From assembly GCF_005796225.1 (NCBI RefSeq), contig NZ_VAHO01000013.1, forward strand, positions 57,389-121,388: a DNA stretch of 64,000 nucleotides. The letters run 5' to 3'. The DNA comes from Pseudarthrobacter sp. NamE5 (GTDB lineage Bacteria > Actinomycetota > Actinomycetes > Actinomycetales > Micrococcaceae). Both the position numbers and the translations under genes were made by a program. Within the stretch, counting starts at the first letter, position 1, and each line of letters begins with the position of its first letter. The notes under the pieces were generated by a model. The model searched no databases. It saw nothing but the letters and a program-made list of their open reading frames with translations, and was not told where the DNA came from. This document shows, one piece after another, positions 53,040-61,489 of the stretch.

Positions 53040-53189
53040 CTCTTCCCTGGGAGAACGCGCGACGACAGATAGCGCTACCTGGTTGGAATTTAGACAGGCT
53101 CTGGAAACCACGCCGCCCAAAAGGTATGTTGGTAAGCATGCTGATGATTTTTACTTCATCAGTTCCGGTTACACAGCAAAGGAGACGTT

Positions 53190-54152
53190 ATGAGCACGAA
53201 GGTGGAAAAACGCATTCTGGTGAACGTACCGGTGAGCACGGCCTACAACCAGTGGACCCAGTTCGAAGACTTCCCGCACTTCATGGGCGGGGTCAAGAAA
53301 GTCACCCAGCTCAGTGACGACAGGTTGGAATGGGTAGCCGAAATCGGCGGCATTCGCCGTCAGTGGGAAGCCAAGATTCTTGAGCAGGTTCCGGACCGCA
53401 GGGTTGCCTGGGCCGCCACGGAAGGCGCCACGAACGCTGGTGCCATCGAGTTCGAGGACATCGGGGGCGGCCAGACTTCCCTGCAGCTGACGCTCGAATA
53501 CGAGCCCGAAGGCCTGATCGAAAAGGTCGGCGACAAGCTGAACGTGGTTGAACGCCAGGCCGAAGCGGACCTGCAGCGGTTCAAGGAGTTCATTGAGGAC
53601 GAGGGCTACGCGAGCGGCGCATGGCGCGGCACGGTCAACCCCGGCGCCGCCGTGGGCACACCCGGCGTTGAAGACGCAGGCGCCTCCCGGGGCGACTCCG
53701 GCAAGGCAGGAATTTCCGGGAAGGTGGCCGCCGGACTCGGCGTTGCCGCGGCGGCAGGCGCAGCAGCAGCTATGGCAGCCGGCGGCAACAAGGACACCAC
53801 CACCGCAGCAGCAGACGAAACCGTCACCCCAACCGCTACCGGCGAGGCGGCCACCGTTACGCCGCTCACAACCGACACGACTACGGAAACCGGCACAACA
53901 GGAGCCGCCACCACCGGGACCGCAGCAGCCGGTACGGCGGCGGCAGCCGGCTCCACCGGTTCGGTCGCCGATCTGGGCGGCGATGACCGTATTGGCCACC
54001 CCTTCGACCAGACGAACGGCCTGGTGGATGCCACCGGTGAGTCGGACGAGACGCTTGAAGGTGAAAACCTGAGCGCGGCCGAGCGCCTGCGGGACGACCG
54101 CCGGCCCGACGGCGGCCTGCCGCCGGTGGGCGGCAACCTCGGCCAGCACTGA
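53190..54152 (+). CDS. SRPBCC (START-like) protein with Ala/Thr-rich tail
   Basis: This 320-residue protein has an N-terminal polyketide-cyclase/SRPBCC domain at about residues 1-145 (VEKRILVNVPVSTAYNQWTQ, then FEDFPHFMGGVKKV and EYEPEGLIEKVGD), which usually binds a hydrophobic ligand. A hydrophobic Ala/Gly run (KVAAGLGVAAAAGAAAAMAA) follows at about 175-195, then a long Thr/Ala/Gly low-complexity part and an acidic end (DDRRPDGGLPP). The ATG has AAAGGAG upstream. The Ala-rich run is long enough to cross a membrane but weakly hydrophobic. Confidence 0.82.
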   Translation: MSTKVEKRILVNVPVSTAYNQWTQFEDFPHFMGGVKKVTQLSDDRLEWVAEIGGIRRQWEAKILEQVPDRRVAWAATEGATNAGAIEFEDIGGGQTSLQLTLEYEPEGLIEKVGDKLNVVERQAEADLQRFKEFIEDEGYASGAWRGTVNPGAAVGTPGVEDAGASRGDSGKAGISGKVAAGLGVAAAAGAAAAMAAGGNKDTTTAAADETVTPTATGEAATVTPLTTDTTTETGTTGAATTGTAAAGTAAAAGSTGSVADLGGDDRIGHPFDQTNGLVDATGESDETLEGENLSAAERLRDDRRPDGGLPPVGGNLGQH

Positions 54153-54171
54153 CATCCCCGCAGCATAACGA

Positions 54172-54209
54172 AAGCGCCGTCCGCCTCTCCCCCGAGGCGG
54201 ACGGCGCTT
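54172..54209. terminator. Bidirectional terminator hairpin
   Basis: A perfect 16-bp stem (54172-54187 with 54194-54209) with a 6-base loop lies between the converging SRPBCC and PL11 genes, with its first arm 20 bases after the SRPBCC stop. Confidence 0.8.
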
Positions 54210-54222
54210 CGCCGTGTACTGC

Positions 54223-54280
54223 TTACTTCTCGATACCTTGTTACTTGCGGTGCCTGTTACTTGTTGGCGCCTGTTACTTG
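54223..54280 (-). repeat. Degenerate tandem copies of the PL11 gene's last codons
   Basis: TTACTTG or TTACTTC occurs at 54223, 54241, 54257 and 54274, spaced 16-18 bases, with GGCGCC or GGTGCC-like filler. Read on the coding strand each is a Lys codon plus TAA. The first is the true stop of the PL11 gene and the others repeat it downstream, up to the terminator. Confidence 0.7.
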
Positions 54281-56286
54281 CCAGTCCCTGCGTAGACCAC
54301 AGACGGCGCAGCCGGCGTTTCCATGCCCTCACCGATGAAGAAGCTCGGGTGCGGTGGCTGGTTGTAAGATACGCTCTCGCGCGCCACGCCGGTCCGGTAC
54401 ATGGGATCGTGCATCAGGGTGCGGAGCCGGACCTCGGTGGGCGAGGTGCTGGTGTAAATCCGCAGTTCCGTGCTGTCCGACGACGGGAAGGCCAGTTCCT
54501 CGCGCCAGTCGCCCAGCAGGTCGGCCTGGACAGCCGGGTTGCCCTTGGTGTGGTTGTTGGTGCGTGCACCGGTGGCGGTCAGGAGCCTGTCGCTGGTGTT
54601 GGTTTCCCAGTTCCACTTGGAGACGGTGGGCACGCCTACGCCGGCGGCGGCGTCGAAGTCGTGGTCCACGATTTCGCGGAGCAGGTCGCCGTCCCACCAA
54701 GCCAGGAAGTTGGCGGCAGGGATCTTTTCCGCGATCCGCGCACCCTTGGCTGACATCAGGTAGCCGACCGGGGAGTTCCAGGCAGCGTCGCCGCCCACAG
54801 CCCAGCCCTCGGCACCGGCATAGCGGGGATCGATGTCCCCCGCTGCACCGCGGCCGGTGTCCCGGGCGGCCGGGATGCTCCAGAGCACCTCGCCGGTTGC
54901 GGAGTCGCGGAAGGTGGCGCCGCGGTTGCCGCTCTGGCTCATGCTCTCGTGCACCGCGAACGTCTCCAGTCCGGGCCGGGAGGGATCAAAGTCACTGGTG
55001 TGGATGGCGTCGCCGTGGCCCAGCTTCGTGTTGTACAGCGGCTTGCCGTCGTCGTCGATGGTCATGGAGCCGAAGACGAACTCGTCCTTGCCGTCCTGGT
55101 CAACGTCAGCCACGGAGAGGTTGTGGTTGCCCTGGCCCTTGTATTCGGCACCCGAGACGTCCGAGTCGAAGGTCCACCGCTTCACCAGCTTGCCGTCCAC
55201 CAGGTCGTAGGTGACCATGACCGTGCGGGTGTAGTAGCCGCGGCTGAACATCATGGAGGGCTTTTCACCGTCGAGGTACGCGACGCCGGCAAGGAAGCGG
55301 TCCACCCGGTTTCCGTAGCCGTCGCCCCAGGCGGACACGTTGCCGCGCGGCGGGTCATAGGCCACCGTGTCCATGGCAGCACCTGTGGCTCCGTTGAACA
55401 CCGTGAGGAATTCCGGGCCCGAGACTATGTAGCCGCCACTGTTCCGGTAGTCCGCCGCGGGGTCGCCGATCACGGTTCCCGCCCCGTCCCGGGTGCCGTC
55501 GGCCGTCTTCATGGACACTTCGGCCTTGCCGTCGCCGTCGAAGTCGTAGGCCAGGACCTGCGTGTAGTGCGCGCCGGCGCGGATGTTGCGGCCGAGGTCG
55601 ATGCGCCAGAGCTTGGTGCCATCCAGCTTGTAGGCATCCACGTATACGTTGCCGGTGAACCCGGACCTGGAGTTGTCCTGCGCGTTGGAGGGGTTCCAGA
55701 GCTGGATGACTTCATAGCTGCCGTCGCCGTCCAGGTCGGCGACGGTGGCGTCGTTGGCCGAGTACGTGTACGGCTTCCCGTCCTTGCTGACGCCGTCCGC
55801 CGGCTTGTCCAGCTTGATGGACAGGTAGTTCTGGGCCAGCGGCGTGAACTCCGCGCTGAGCTTGTCCTGGCCATTACCGTTGCCCACCGTCTTGATGACG
55901 TACTTGGAGTCCGCGGTGCCGTCCGCGTCGATGTAGGTGGTGGTGTTGCGGATGGGCTCTTCGGTGATCTGGACGCCGTCGCGGATGACATGGAAGCCAA
56001 TACTGTTCTGGTCCAGGCCCAGCATGCGCCAGCTCAGTGCGGCGCCCTGGTCCGTCAGCACGGCAACAGGAGCGCGGTCCAGGTTCTCAACCTGGCGCTT
56101 GAGCTCTGCCTTCCCGGACTGGCCGGGCGCCGTGCTGGGGTTTGCCTGGTTTGGGTTTGCCTGGGCCAGCGGCACACCCGTAAAGGCCAGCGCTGCCGCC
56201 GTCAACGATGCCGCCGCCGCCACCGGGGCAGCTTTCCAGGCCCGGCCGGCGCGGGACGAAAGGGAACATTTTGAGGGATAGGGCAA
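54274..56286 (-). CDS. Secreted rhamnogalacturonan lyase (PL11)
   Basis: This 670-residue protein has a signal peptide (basic start, then AAPVAAAASLTAAALAFTGV, cleavage near AQA-NP). The N-terminal domain is fibronectin-like, followed by the eight-bladed PL11 propeller with calcium-binding Asp-rich loops such as DLDGDGSYE, DFDGDGKAE and DVDQDGKDE. The HLR-type core and GDWREEL near the end match YesW/YesX lyases, which cut the rhamnogalacturonan I backbone by beta-elimination. The frame opens at 56349, but the TTG at 56286 is 8 bases from AAAGGAG and directly precedes the signal peptide. It shares its leader with the CE12 gene and its operator with the PL26-type gene. Confidence 0.88.
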   Translation of the reverse strand: MPYPSKCSLSSRAGRAWKAAPVAAAASLTAAALAFTGVPLAQANPNQANPSTAPGQSGKAELKRQVENLDRAPVAVLTDQGAALSWRMLGLDQNSIGFHVIRDGVQITEEPIRNTTTYIDADGTADSKYVIKTVGNGNGQDKLSAEFTPLAQNYLSIKLDKPADGVSKDGKPYTYSANDATVADLDGDGSYEVIQLWNPSNAQDNSRSGFTGNVYVDAYKLDGTKLWRIDLGRNIRAGAHYTQVLAYDFDGDGKAEVSMKTADGTRDGAGTVIGDPAADYRNSGGYIVSGPEFLTVFNGATGAAMDTVAYDPPRGNVSAWGDGYGNRVDRFLAGVAYLDGEKPSMMFSRGYYTRTVMVTYDLVDGKLVKRWTFDSDVSGAEYKGQGNHNLSVADVDQDGKDEFVFGSMTIDDDGKPLYNTKLGHGDAIHTSDFDPSRPGLETFAVHESMSQSGNRGATFRDSATGEVLWSIPAARDTGRGAAGDIDPRYAGAEGWAVGGDAAWNSPVGYLMSAKGARIAEKIPAANFLAWWDGDLLREIVDHDFDAAAGVGVPTVSKWNWETNTSDRLLTATGARTNNHTKGNPAVQADLLGDWREELAFPSSDSTELRIYTSTSPTEVRLRTLMHDPMYRTGVARESVSYNQPPHPSFFIGEGMETPAAPSVVYAGTGK

Positions 56287-56403
56287 GGGAACATCTCCTT
56301 TGATGCGGCGGCAGCTGAATCTGCCGCACGACAGGTTGTAACGTTTCACTCAAGCCGCGAGAGCAAACCTTTAGGTTGGGTTGGTTAGTGTCGGAAGCAG
56401 GAG

Positions 56404-56454
56404 GAAAGCGTTTTCTGCCCTTAAGGTGTATCAGCGCATGACAAGGGCAGTCAA
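56404..56454 (-). promoter_or_regulatory. Promoter and LacI-type operator of the PL11 gene
   Basis: On the minus strand TTGACT (56449-56454) and TACACC (56425-56430) are 18 bases apart. They are followed by GAAAACGCTTTC (56404-56415), a one-mismatch version of the palindrome at 50334-50345. This is the usual layout of a carbohydrate promoter blocked by a LacI-family repressor. Confidence 0.65.
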
Positions 56455-56495
56455 GGGGTTAACGGTGCTATATGGGTGAAATTGTTCCGATGCGT

Positions 56496-56999
56496 TCACT
56501 TCTCCACCGTTCCCCGTGATGCCCGTCCCGCCACGGCCTGCAGCAGCGGCAGGGTCCGGGCGGGCATTACTTCCACCAGGGACATGGCGGTACTGGTGCG
56601 CACGACGCCGGCCACCGCCAGCATGCTGTTCGTGACCCTATGCAGGTCGGCCGGGTCCCTCGCGGCAACTTTCGCGAGCAGGTCGGCGTCGCCCGTAGTG
56701 GCGTGCATCTCAATGATCTCCGGAATGGTGCGCAGTGCCTGCATCGCTTCGTCGCTGGCGGACTGGCTGATGGAAATCGAGATGAAGGCAATGAGCGGCA
56801 GGCCCAGCGCTTCGGTGCGGACCCGTTGGCTGAAGGGGGCAAGGCTGCCGTCATTGACCAGGCGGCGGAGCCGGGCGTGAACCGTGTTGCGGGCCACGCC
56901 AAGCGCCCGCGACAGGGAGAGGACGGTGGCCTGCGGGTCTTGGTCCAGTGTGAGGAGGATCTCGGCATCGAGGGAATCGATGAGGTGCATATTGAGCAT
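56496..56999 (-). CDS. Lrp/AsnC family transcriptional regulator
   Basis: This 167-residue protein has an N-terminal HTH (DSLDAEILLTLDQDPQATVL, then SLSRALGVARNTVHARLRRL) and a C-terminal RAM ligand-binding domain (EIIEMHATTGDADLLAKVAA). The ATG at 56999 has GAGGGTGG upstream; the much longer open frame is a shadow of the divergent gene. It is divergent from an aminotransferase gene 91 bases away, and Lrp proteins commonly control adjacent amino-acid genes in response to an amino acid. Confidence 0.9.
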   Translation of the reverse strand: MLNMHLIDSLDAEILLTLDQDPQATVLSLSRALGVARNTVHARLRRLVNDGSLAPFSQRVRTEALGLPLIAFISISISQSASDEAMQALRTIPEIIEMHATTGDADLLAKVAARDPADLHRVTNSMLAVAGVVRTSTAMSLVEVMPARTLPLLQAVAGRASRGTVEK

Positions 57000-57090
57000 T
57001 TTGCCACCCTCTTCGCATTTTCGGCCCGGATCTGTCCTGCTGAAACACGTCGTGTTGCGCATCCGCACTGGAATCGCGCACGATGCTTCC

Positions 57091-58185
57091 ATGACCAGCA
57101 CCCTGCCCGAAACGTCGGCACCCCAGCTTCGCGCCGCCGTCGCAAAACTTCCCGCATACGTTGCCGGCAAGAGCGCCGAGTCGGAACTGACCGCTGCCCT
57201 GGCCTCGAACGAGAGCCACTTCGCTCCCCTGCCTTCCGTCGTCGACCTGATCGCGGCTGAGGCCGGCCGGATCCACCGGTACCCGTCCATGGGCGCGGTG
57301 GAGGCCCGCGACGCGATTGCCCGCCACCATGACTTGTCCGCCGACGAAATCGCCGCCGGACCGGGCAGCTCCGGGGTGCTGCAGCAGATCATTTCCGCCG
57401 TCTGCGACCATGGCGACGAGGTGGTCTTCGCGTGGCGTTCGTTCGAGGCGTATCCCATCCTGGTCACGGTGGCCGGGGCAGTACCGGTTCCCGTCCCGCT
57501 GCAGAAAAATGAACACCACGACCTGGAGACCATGGCCGCGGCCATCACCGACCGGACCCGCCTGGTGCTCCTGTGCTCCCCCAACAACCCCACGGGCGTG
57601 TCCATCGAAGCCGAAGCGTTGGAGGAGTTCCTCCAATCTGTGCCGCCGCGGGTCCTGGTAGTGCTGGACGAGGCTTACATCGAGTACCAGCGAGGCCCCC
57701 GCCTGGACGCCTTGGACTTCTACCGCCGATACCCCAACCTGTGCATTTTGCGGACATTCTCCAAGGCTTACGGGCTGGCCGGCCTCCGGATGGGCTATGC
57801 CATCGCCCGGCCCGCCGTGGCCGAGGGCCTCCGCCGCACGTCCATCCCCTTTGGTGTCAACCGGATGGCCCAGGCCGCCGCGGTGGCGTCGCTTGCTGCC
57901 GAGGACGAGATCCTGGCAAGGACCGAGGCGGTTGCCGGGGAACGGACCCGGATAATTGCTGCCCTCCGCAGCTTCGGCTGGGACGTGCCGGACAGCCAGG
58001 CCAACTTCTACTGGCTCCGCTCCTCCGATGAGCTGCGCGAACAGCTGCTCACCGCCCTGTCCCACGCCGACATCCTGGCCCGTGGCTATGCCGGCGACGG
58101 CGTCCGCATCACCCTGGCGGACAGGGATACCAATGACCGCGTTCTCGCAGTGCTGTCCGCGCGCGGAAGGTTTCCGGACCAGTGA
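57091..58185 (+). CDS. Histidinol-phosphate/aromatic aminotransferase family protein
   Basis: This 364-residue fold-type I PLP enzyme has SPNNPTG, VVLDEAYIEY (Asp binding the PLP nitrogen), and the PLP Lys in TFSKAYGLAGLRMGY. The sequence is of the HisC/Pat type that transaminates histidinol phosphate or aromatic keto acids. As it is not in a his operon and pairs with a divergent Lrp regulator, the aromatic aminotransferase role is more likely; this is inference. I chose the ATG at 57091, which follows the Lrp gene's promoter region. Confidence 0.88.
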   Translation: MTSTLPETSAPQLRAAVAKLPAYVAGKSAESELTAALASNESHFAPLPSVVDLIAAEAGRIHRYPSMGAVEARDAIARHHDLSADEIAAGPGSSGVLQQIISAVCDHGDEVVFAWRSFEAYPILVTVAGAVPVPVPLQKNEHHDLETMAAAITDRTRLVLLCSPNNPTGVSIEAEALEEFLQSVPPRVLVVLDEAYIEYQRGPRLDALDFYRRYPNLCILRTFSKAYGLAGLRMGYAIARPAVAEGLRRTSIPFGVNRMAQAAAVASLAAEDEILARTEAVAGERTRIIAALRSFGWDVPDSQANFYWLRSSDELREQLLTALSHADILARGYAGDGVRITLADRDTNDRVLAVLSARGRFPDQ

Positions 58186-58871
58186 GCACTTCCACTGTGA
58201 ACGCAGGCCCCGCCACGGCTGACACACCCGCACAGCAAGGCAGGACGACGGCGGCGGCACCTGCCGCGCCGCCGTCGGCCGTCCGTCATTCCCTGCTTGA
58301 GGACGTCCTGGGGATCCTCACCGGCACGTTCGCCGCGTCCCTGGGCCTGTACCTGCTCAAGTCGAGCGAGGCGGTCACCGGCGGGACGGCCGGCCTGGCG
58401 CTGCTGCTCAGTTACACGCTGCCGCTGCCGTTCGGCGTGATCTTCTTCGGCGTGAACCTGCCGTTCTTTGGCCTGGCGGTGTGGAAAAAGGGGTGGAACT
58501 TTGCCCTGCGCACCGGTGCCGCCATTTCCCTGGTTTCGGTCATGGCCAGCCTGCATCCGTGGGCTCTGGGGGCACTGGATATCCACCCCGTGTACGGCGT
58601 GCTGGGCGGAAACCTGCTGGCCGGCGTCGGCCTGCTCATCCTCTTCCGGCACAAGTCCAGCCTGGGCGGCTTCAACATCCTTGCCCTGCTGCTGCAGGAG
58701 AAACTCGGGTGGCGTGCCGGTTACGTGCAGATGGTGCTGGACGTGGCGATTGTGCTCTCGGCGCTGGCGCTTGTTCCCCCGCTGATGGTGCTGCTGTCCG
58801 CAGCCGGAGCCATCCTGCTGAATCTCATTCTGGCACTGAACCACCGTCCCGGCCGCTACCTCGGAAAGTAG
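58182..58871 (+). CDS. YitT/YczE-like membrane protein
   Basis: This 229-residue protein has a hydrophilic Ala/Pro/Thr-rich N-terminus of about 35 residues, followed by five or six membrane helices. Blocks such as EAVTGGTAGLALLLSYTLPL, FGVIFFGVNLPFF and FRHKSSLGGFNILALLLQEK fit the YitT (DUF161) group. Its GTG overlaps the stop of the aminotransferase gene (GTGA), so the two are co-translated. It may transport the amino or keto acid handled by that enzyme, but the family has no firm function. Confidence 0.8.
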   Translation: MSTSTVNAGPATADTPAQQGRTTAAAPAAPPSAVRHSLLEDVLGILTGTFAASLGLYLLKSSEAVTGGTAGLALLLSYTLPLPFGVIFFGVNLPFFGLAVWKKGWNFALRTGAAISLVSVMASLHPWALGALDIHPVYGVLGGNLLAGVGLLILFRHKSSLGGFNILALLLQEKLGWRAGYVQMVLDVAIVLSALALVPPLMVLLSAAGAILLNLILALNHRPGRYLGK

Positions 58872-59007
58872 CGGTGCGGGAAACGCAGCCGCCTCGGGTC
58901 CGTGAGGCGGTTTTGTCTGCCTTCCGGGCGCCCCAGATCGCCCCGCAAAGGCATCAGGGCGCCCATTCTGCTTACAATCGAAACCTCAAACACCTACTGA
59001 GGGATTC

Positions 59008-59346
59008 ATGAAGAAATTCGCCACAGCCCTGATCGCCGCCGGAATCGTTGTCTCCGCAACGGCCTGCACCGCCACGAACCAGCTCACCACCGCGGAAACC
59101 TGCGAGCGGATCCAGTCCGTTGTGTCGAACCCGGCCAACAACGCCGGCAAGACCGGCATGAACCGCCTGGCCAACCAGATCCGCCCCATCCATGAGGTCG
59201 CCTCTGACGACCTCAAGGGTGCCCTCGAGTCGATCATTGAGTACACGGACGAACAGGCCAAGGAAACCCCGGATGAGGCCAAACTCGCCGAGCTCCAGGC
59301 AGGCTACGAGGAAGCAGGCAGCACCTACAGCAGGTTCTGCAGCTGA
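59008..59346 (+). CDS. Small lipoprotein of unknown function
   Basis: This 112-residue protein has a lipoprotein signal (MKKFATALIAAGIVVSATAC, Cys at 20). The mature part is mostly helical, with two further Cys (ETCERIQ and SRFCS at the end) that could form a disulfide. GAGGG precedes the ATG. It converges with the dehydratase gene. I do not recognise the family. Confidence 0.75.
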   Translation: MKKFATALIAAGIVVSATACTATNQLTTAETCERIQSVVSNPANNAGKTGMNRLANQIRPIHEVASDDLKGALESIIEYTDEQAKETPDEAKLAELQAGYEEAGSTYSRFCS

Positions 59347-59378
59347 TTTCAGTCGCAGCTTTCGCTGCGTGGGCCCGG

Positions 59379-60314
59379 CTACTTCAGGGTGGCCGGGTCC
59401 GTGTTCGCCCCGCACAGGATAACGGCAACCCGCTCGCCGACCCCCGGAACGTAGGCGCCGGAAGTGAGGGCGGCATAGGCGGCAGCGGCCCCATGCTCCA
59501 CCACGATCCGGTAGTCATCCCACAGCTTCAGGCGGGCTTCAATAATGTCCGTGTCGGACACCAGGACGCTTTCGACGCCGGTGCGGACCGCTACGGAGAA
59601 GCCGATGTCACCGACGCGGCGGGCGCCCAGGGAGTCCGCCGCAATCCCGGAGACGGGTACGTCCACCGGCGCTCCCGCGGTCAGGGCGGCATGCAGCGTG
59701 GGAGCCGTCTCCGGCTCCACCGCCACCACCTTGGCACGACCCTTCACGGCTGCGGCGATTCCTGCCATCAGGCCGCCTCCTCCCACGGCAACCAGGACGG
59801 TGTCCAGCCCGCCCACCTGGTCCAGCAGCTCCACGCCGACGGCGCCGGCACCTGCCGCGATTTCCGGCTGGTCATAAGCGTGGCAGTAGACTGCTCCGGT
59901 TTCCTGGGCGTGGGTGATGGCCGCCTGGTACGCCTCCGCGTACTCGGCCCCGCCCTGCACCACTGTTGCCCCGATGGCCTTGAGCTTTTGAACCTTCACG
60001 GCGGGGGCGGCGGCCGGGACGAACACTGTTGCCGGCACGCCCAGCTGCGCGGCGGCGTAGGCGTTCGCCAGCCCCGCGTTGCCGCCGGAGGCCACCACGA
60101 CGCCGACGTCCGGCTTCAGCTCACCGCGTTCCTTGGCGGCGAGCACCCGGTTAAGGGCGCCGCGGGCCTTGAAGGTTCCGGTGTGCTGCAGGTATTCGCA
60201 TTTGAACCACACCGGGCCGGGAAAGACTTCGGGGTCGCCTTCCACGACGGGCGTCAGCCGGGTGAGGCCGGCTGTCCTGACTGCCGCCTGTTCAACCTCG
60301 GCGCGGGTAATCAT
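59379..60314 (-). CDS. Threonine/serine dehydratase-type PLP enzyme
   Basis: This 311-residue fold-type II PLP enzyme has the PLP Lys in TGTFKARGALNR, the phosphate loop in VASGGNAGLANAYAA and a Gly-rich AVGGGGLMAG. The last strand holds Cys in AVILCGANTDP, as in threonine and serine dehydratases, which convert Thr to 2-oxobutyrate or Ser to pyruvate. There is no regulatory ACT domain. The open frame starts at 60431, but the ATG at 60314 fits the domain start. It is 7 bases downstream of a small acidic gene in the same direction. Confidence 0.88.
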   Translation of the reverse strand: MITRAEVEQAAVRTAGLTRLTPVVEGDPEVFPGPVWFKCEYLQHTGTFKARGALNRVLAAKERGELKPDVGVVVASGGNAGLANAYAAAQLGVPATVFVPAAAPAVKVQKLKAIGATVVQGGAEYAEAYQAAITHAQETGAVYCHAYDQPEIAAGAGAVGVELLDQVGGLDTVLVAVGGGGLMAGIAAAVKGRAKVVAVEPETAPTLHAALTAGAPVDVPVSGIAADSLGARRVGDIGFSVAVRTGVESVLVSDTDIIEARLKLWDDYRIVVEHGAAAAYAALTSGAYVPGVGERVAVILCGANTDPATLK

Positions 60315-60321
60315 AGACGCA

Positions 60322-60582
60322 TCAGACCTCGTCGTCCCAGGTTCCCGGCTCCGACAGCGCTTCCTCGGGCTTGTGCTCACTGGGGGGTTCGCCGCTGCCG
60401 GCAAAAGAGGCCGGCACGGTGCCGGCGGCATGGGCCTGCTGTTCTTCGCGGATGTTGCCGGCGTGCGGAAGCTCGGGGTGCTGGCCTGCCTGCGGGGCCT
60501 GCTTGGCTTCCTTGGCCTCGTCCGGGTCGCCCGGGCCGCGAAGGTCTGCGGTGTTCTGCGGCTCGTCGTTGCTAGCAGTCAT
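60322..60582 (-). CDS. 86-residue acidic hydrophilic hypothetical protein
   Basis: The ATG at 60582 has an AGGA site 3 bases upstream. The product is rich in Glu, Pro, Ala and His (DEAKEAKQAPQAGQHPELPH) and ends in a Trp-containing GTWDDEV. It is probably disordered. It lies directly before the dehydratase gene (7-base gap). I do not recognise a family. Its composition resembles the other small acidic proteins at 45642 and 50051. Confidence 0.65.
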   Translation of the reverse strand: MTASNDEPQNTADLRGPGDPDEAKEAKQAPQAGQHPELPHAGNIREEQQAHAAGTVPASFAGSGEPPSEHKPEEALSEPGTWDDEV

Positions 60583-60798
60583 GGTCCTGCCTTTCGCTGG
60601 GGTACTGGCCTGTCACCGGCACGGAAACCCGCACCGCTCTCCCAGCCTACGGGGTGTACTCCTGTCACAGCGGGAACCGTGGGCGGCGGAGGTGTTTCAT
60701 CTCTAAGCTGTGGAAAGTGCCCCTGAACCTGTGAATTACCACTTACCCGGGACTTCCGTAGCCCTCCCGGCGTTTAACCCTTGGCGAAAGGAGGCGGC

Positions 60799-61380
60799 GT
60801 GATCATTGTCTTGACCGGGATAGACGGCTCTGGGAAATCCACCGCGGCCGAAGCCCTCGTCTCGGCCGTGCGCAGGGAGGGTGGCCGTGCGGTCCTGTTG
60901 AACAACCATGCCGGCAGGCGGAGCATGTCGGTCCTTGGCGCCAGGCTGGGGATCCGGCTGCAGGACCGGCTTGCCGACGCCATCGAGACCACCTTCCGGG
61001 TGTGGAATGTGCTGACCAACCATTTGCGGGCCAGGTTCTATTGCGGATTGGTGGTGATGGACCGGCACCTGTACTGCCAGCTGGCCCTCCGTGCCACCAA
61101 AGGCCTGTCCCGCGGCTGCTTCCTTCCGTGGCTGCTGAAAGCACTGCCTGCCCCTGATGCGGTGGTGCACCTGGAGATAGATCCTGTGGAAGCACACCAG
61201 CGCATCATTGCCAGGGGTACGGACGCCGAGACACTGGAGGACCTCATTGCTTTCGACGACGGCTACCGCCAGCTGCCCGAATACGGAAGCTTCGTGAAGG
61301 TTGACGCCTCACTGCCCGCCCGGGAGCTGGCGCAAAGCCTGGCCCGGGTGCTCGATCAGGTTCCTGCCCGGAAAGGCTGA
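60799..61380 (+). CDS. Thymidylate kinase-like P-loop protein
   Basis: This 193-residue protein has a P-loop VLTGIDGSGKSTAAEAL, a DR-type motif in VVMDRHLYCQLALRATKG, and a lid-like region with APDAVVHLEIDPVEAHQRI (in part). It resembles dTMP kinase, but the order and the divergent central part suggest a paralogue that phosphorylates another nucleotide or small compound. GTG 60799 with AAAGGAGG 4-5 bases upstream is the start; TTG 60781 would lie in the ribosome binding site itself. Confidence 0.8.
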   Translation: MIIVLTGIDGSGKSTAAEALVSAVRREGGRAVLLNNHAGRRSMSVLGARLGIRLQDRLADAIETTFRVWNVLTNHLRARFYCGLVVMDRHLYCQLALRATKGLSRGCFLPWLLKALPAPDAVVHLEIDPVEAHQRIIARGTDAETLEDLIAFDDGYRQLPEYGSFVKVDASLPARELAQSLARVLDQVPARKG

Positions 61381-61433
61381 GGGGCGCCAGCCAGCCACCG
61401 AGACCCCCTGATGCCGTACCCAATTGCCGAAAG

Positions 61434-61471
61434 GGAAGGGCGGGCGGACACCAAGGTCCGCCCGCCCTTTC
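61434..61471. terminator. Bidirectional terminator hairpin
   Basis: A 14-bp perfect stem (61436-61449 with 61456-61469) has a 6-base loop and flanking A and T residues. It lies between the kinase-like gene and the converging lipoprotein gene. Confidence 0.8.
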
Positions 61472-61489
61472 CGCAAAGGAACGCTAAGG

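Noticed and set aside
54949..56274. Plus-strand ORF of 441 codons
   Set aside because: Antisense shadow of the PL11 lyase gene.
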